The position numbers were made by a program, and so were the translations under genes. This document shows positions 6,044 through 6,356 of a stretch of DNA of 6,356 nucleotides, one piece after another (the stretch's first letter is position 1; each line of letters begins with the position of its first letter). Source of the DNA: an uncultured Chloroflexota bacterium (GTDB lineage Bacteria; Chloroflexota; Anaerolineae; Aggregatilineales; Phototrophicaceae); contig CALBRY010000511.1 in NCBI GenBank assembly GCA_937927665.1, forward strand, positions 1-6,356. The letters run 5' to 3'. The notes below the pieces were generated by a model. It saw only the letters and a program-made list of their open reading frames with translations. It did no database searches and was not told the DNA's origin.

Positions 6044-6356
6044 ATGATTCTGTTGTTTCGGTTATTGGGTACTGCAACCTTTCTTTACCTTGACGTGTTC
6101 GGGGGATACATTGCACTCGTTGAGGTAGTCGCCCTGCTTCGATTGAGTGGAGTTTCCGGCAGTGACCTGTTGATTATCTTGCTTCGCACATGGCTAACCC
6201 CGTTTGCCGGATTAGTCCTGACCGTGGTGTGCTTTGGCATTGCCGAGGCATTCGCCGAACTGCACGCGGTTCGATACTCAATGCGCTACAAAAAATACCC
6301 ACGCGCCGCGCAGAACGTGAACTATCACATTCATGTGGCTGGTGAAGATCCGCCGC
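6044..6356 (+). CDS. Small integral membrane protein, 3' end outside window
   Basis: An open frame starts at ATG 6044 and runs to the right edge (104 complete codons plus one base). An in-frame TAA at 6035-6037 fixes 6044 as the first possible ATG. Seen: a hydrophobic N-terminus, about residues 2-32 (LLFRLLGTATFLYLDVFGG then YIALVEVVALL), and a second hydrophobic stretch, about 41-70 (DLLIILLRTW then LTPFAGLVLTVVCFGIAEAF). A basic, soluble segment follows from about residue 75 (RYSMRYKKYPRAAQ). The positive charges after the second span suggest that this tail is cytoplasmic. Only a weak AGG (6032-6034) precedes the start. A GATAAT at 5991-5996 is a possible -10 without a matching -35. I do not recognise the family; the remaining protein lies beyond the window. 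Confidence 0.75.
   Translation, partial: MILLFRLLGTATFLYLDVFGGYIALVEVVALLRLSGVSGSDLLIILLRTWLTPFAGLVLTVVCFGIAEAFAELHAVRYSMRYKKYPRAAQNVNYHIHVAGEDPP

Noticed and set aside
1..6356. Novel defence system, mobile element or CRISPR array
   Set aside because: No transposase, integrase, spaced repeats, att-like duplication or defence-type domains are visible. The content is housekeeping genes plus small unknown proteins.

Overview
The window looks like ordinary chromosomal DNA from a free-living bacterium of moderate-to-high GC. Chloroflexota (Anaerolineae-like) is my best guess. It rests on the style of the DUF3048 protein at the left edge (WYGQ / RWQWD / LWADN / RTYVEVVRWMG motifs with a Thr/Pro-rich tail), on the mixed codon use, and on weak or absent Shine-Dalgarno sequences at some genes. 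This is inference from remembered family patterns, not a search result.

Layout, left to right, all genes on the + strand: (1) the 3' part of a DUF3048 (YerB-like) protein gene, ending at 841; (2) a short spacer with a perfect 14-bp inverted repeat around a -10-like hexamer; (3) a small two-TM protein with a possible PH-like soluble domain (951-1355); (4) a 137-bp leader with two mutually exclusive short hairpins, a -10-like hexamer and a weak SOS-box-like element; (5) a complete uvrA (1493-4414), closed by a strong intrinsic terminator; (6) a 222-bp intergenic region with a perfect TATAAT box, an adjacent palindrome, a leader hairpin and a good ribosome binding site; (7) a complete glutamate dehydrogenase gene (4637-5917), closed by a textbook terminator; (8) the 5' part of a small membrane-protein gene that runs off the right edge (6044-6356).

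The genes do not form one pathway. uvrA (nucleotide excision repair) and gdhA (2-oxoglutarate/glutamate interconversion) are separate transcription units, each with its own terminator. The DUF3048 and small membrane genes have no known functional link to them. I found no CRISPR array, mobile element, RNA gene, toxin-antitoxin pair or defence system. The points most worth a second look are a non-standard zinc ligand set in UvrA, the dyad structures upstream of genes 3, 5 and 7, a 28-bp direct repeat joining the two ATPase halves of uvrA, and about threefold GATC enrichment in the large genes.
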